From an uncultured Chloroflexota bacterium (GTDB lineage: Bacteria > Chloroflexota > Dehalococcoidia > UBA2979): a DNA stretch of 5,654 nt. The notes beneath the pieces are model-generated. The model searched no databases, had not been told where the DNA came from, and saw only the letters and a list, made by a program, of their open reading frames with translations. Positions 5,623 through 5,654 of this stretch are shown piece by piece (the first letter of the stretch is position 1; every line of letters begins with the position of its first letter). The translations under genes and the position numbers were made by a program. The DNA is taken from NCBI GenBank assembly GCA_902827055.1, contig CADEHD010000146.1:1-5654 (forward strand). The letters run 5' to 3'.

Positions 5623-5654
5623 ATCGCGGTGCTGGCGCACCCCCCGCGCTGCGT

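Noticed and set aside
4195..5640. 481-codon open frame on the reverse strand opposite cmk and plsC
   Set aside because: High GC leaves few stops on the opposite strand. Its translation is rich in His, Arg and Gly without any domain, while both forward genes show clear family motifs.

Overview
No novel system is visible in this window. It is a compact stretch of ordinary bacterial housekeeping genes, all on the + strand and almost without gaps. Base composition is very high in GC (about 70% by eye), with codon third positions almost all G or C. Gene order and protein style suggest a high-GC bacterium, perhaps of the Chloroflexota (Limnocylindria-like) or an actinobacterial-type lineage. That placement is inference from recollection of gene order, not from a search.

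Layout: the 3' end of efp (elongation factor P) enters from the left edge. After 30 bases comes xseA (exonuclease VII large subunit), which overlaps xseB (small subunit) by ATGA. Twenty bases on lies a PurN-like formyltransferase whose substrate is unclear. A 93-base gap, the largest between genes here, precedes a small hypothetical gene of 114 codons with a good ribosome binding site. It is followed by rluB (23S rRNA pseudouridine synthase family), cmk (cytidylate kinase) and plsC (1-acyl-glycerol-3-phosphate acyltransferase), each overlapping or nearly touching the next. The last 59 bases hold a short tandem repeat and no gene that can be resolved.

The genes fall into two probable transcription units. 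The first is efp-xseA-xseB-formyltransferase (translation, DNA end-processing, one-carbon chemistry). The second is hypothetical-rluB-cmk-plsC (ribosome modification, CMP/dCMP phosphorylation, phospholipid synthesis). The CTP made downstream of Cmk feeds CDP-diacylglycerol synthesis, which also uses the phosphatidic acid made by PlsC, so that pairing makes metabolic sense.

The most notable feature is translational. Neither rluB nor cmk has a usable ATG, GTG or TTG start. The evidence points to a CTG start for rluB (inside a CTGA overlap) and an ATC start for cmk (6 bases after a perfect AGGAGG). Automatic annotation would very likely get both starts wrong. The formyltransferase also deserves attention: it keeps the catalytic Asn/His/Asp triad of PurN but differs around it and has a C-terminal extension.
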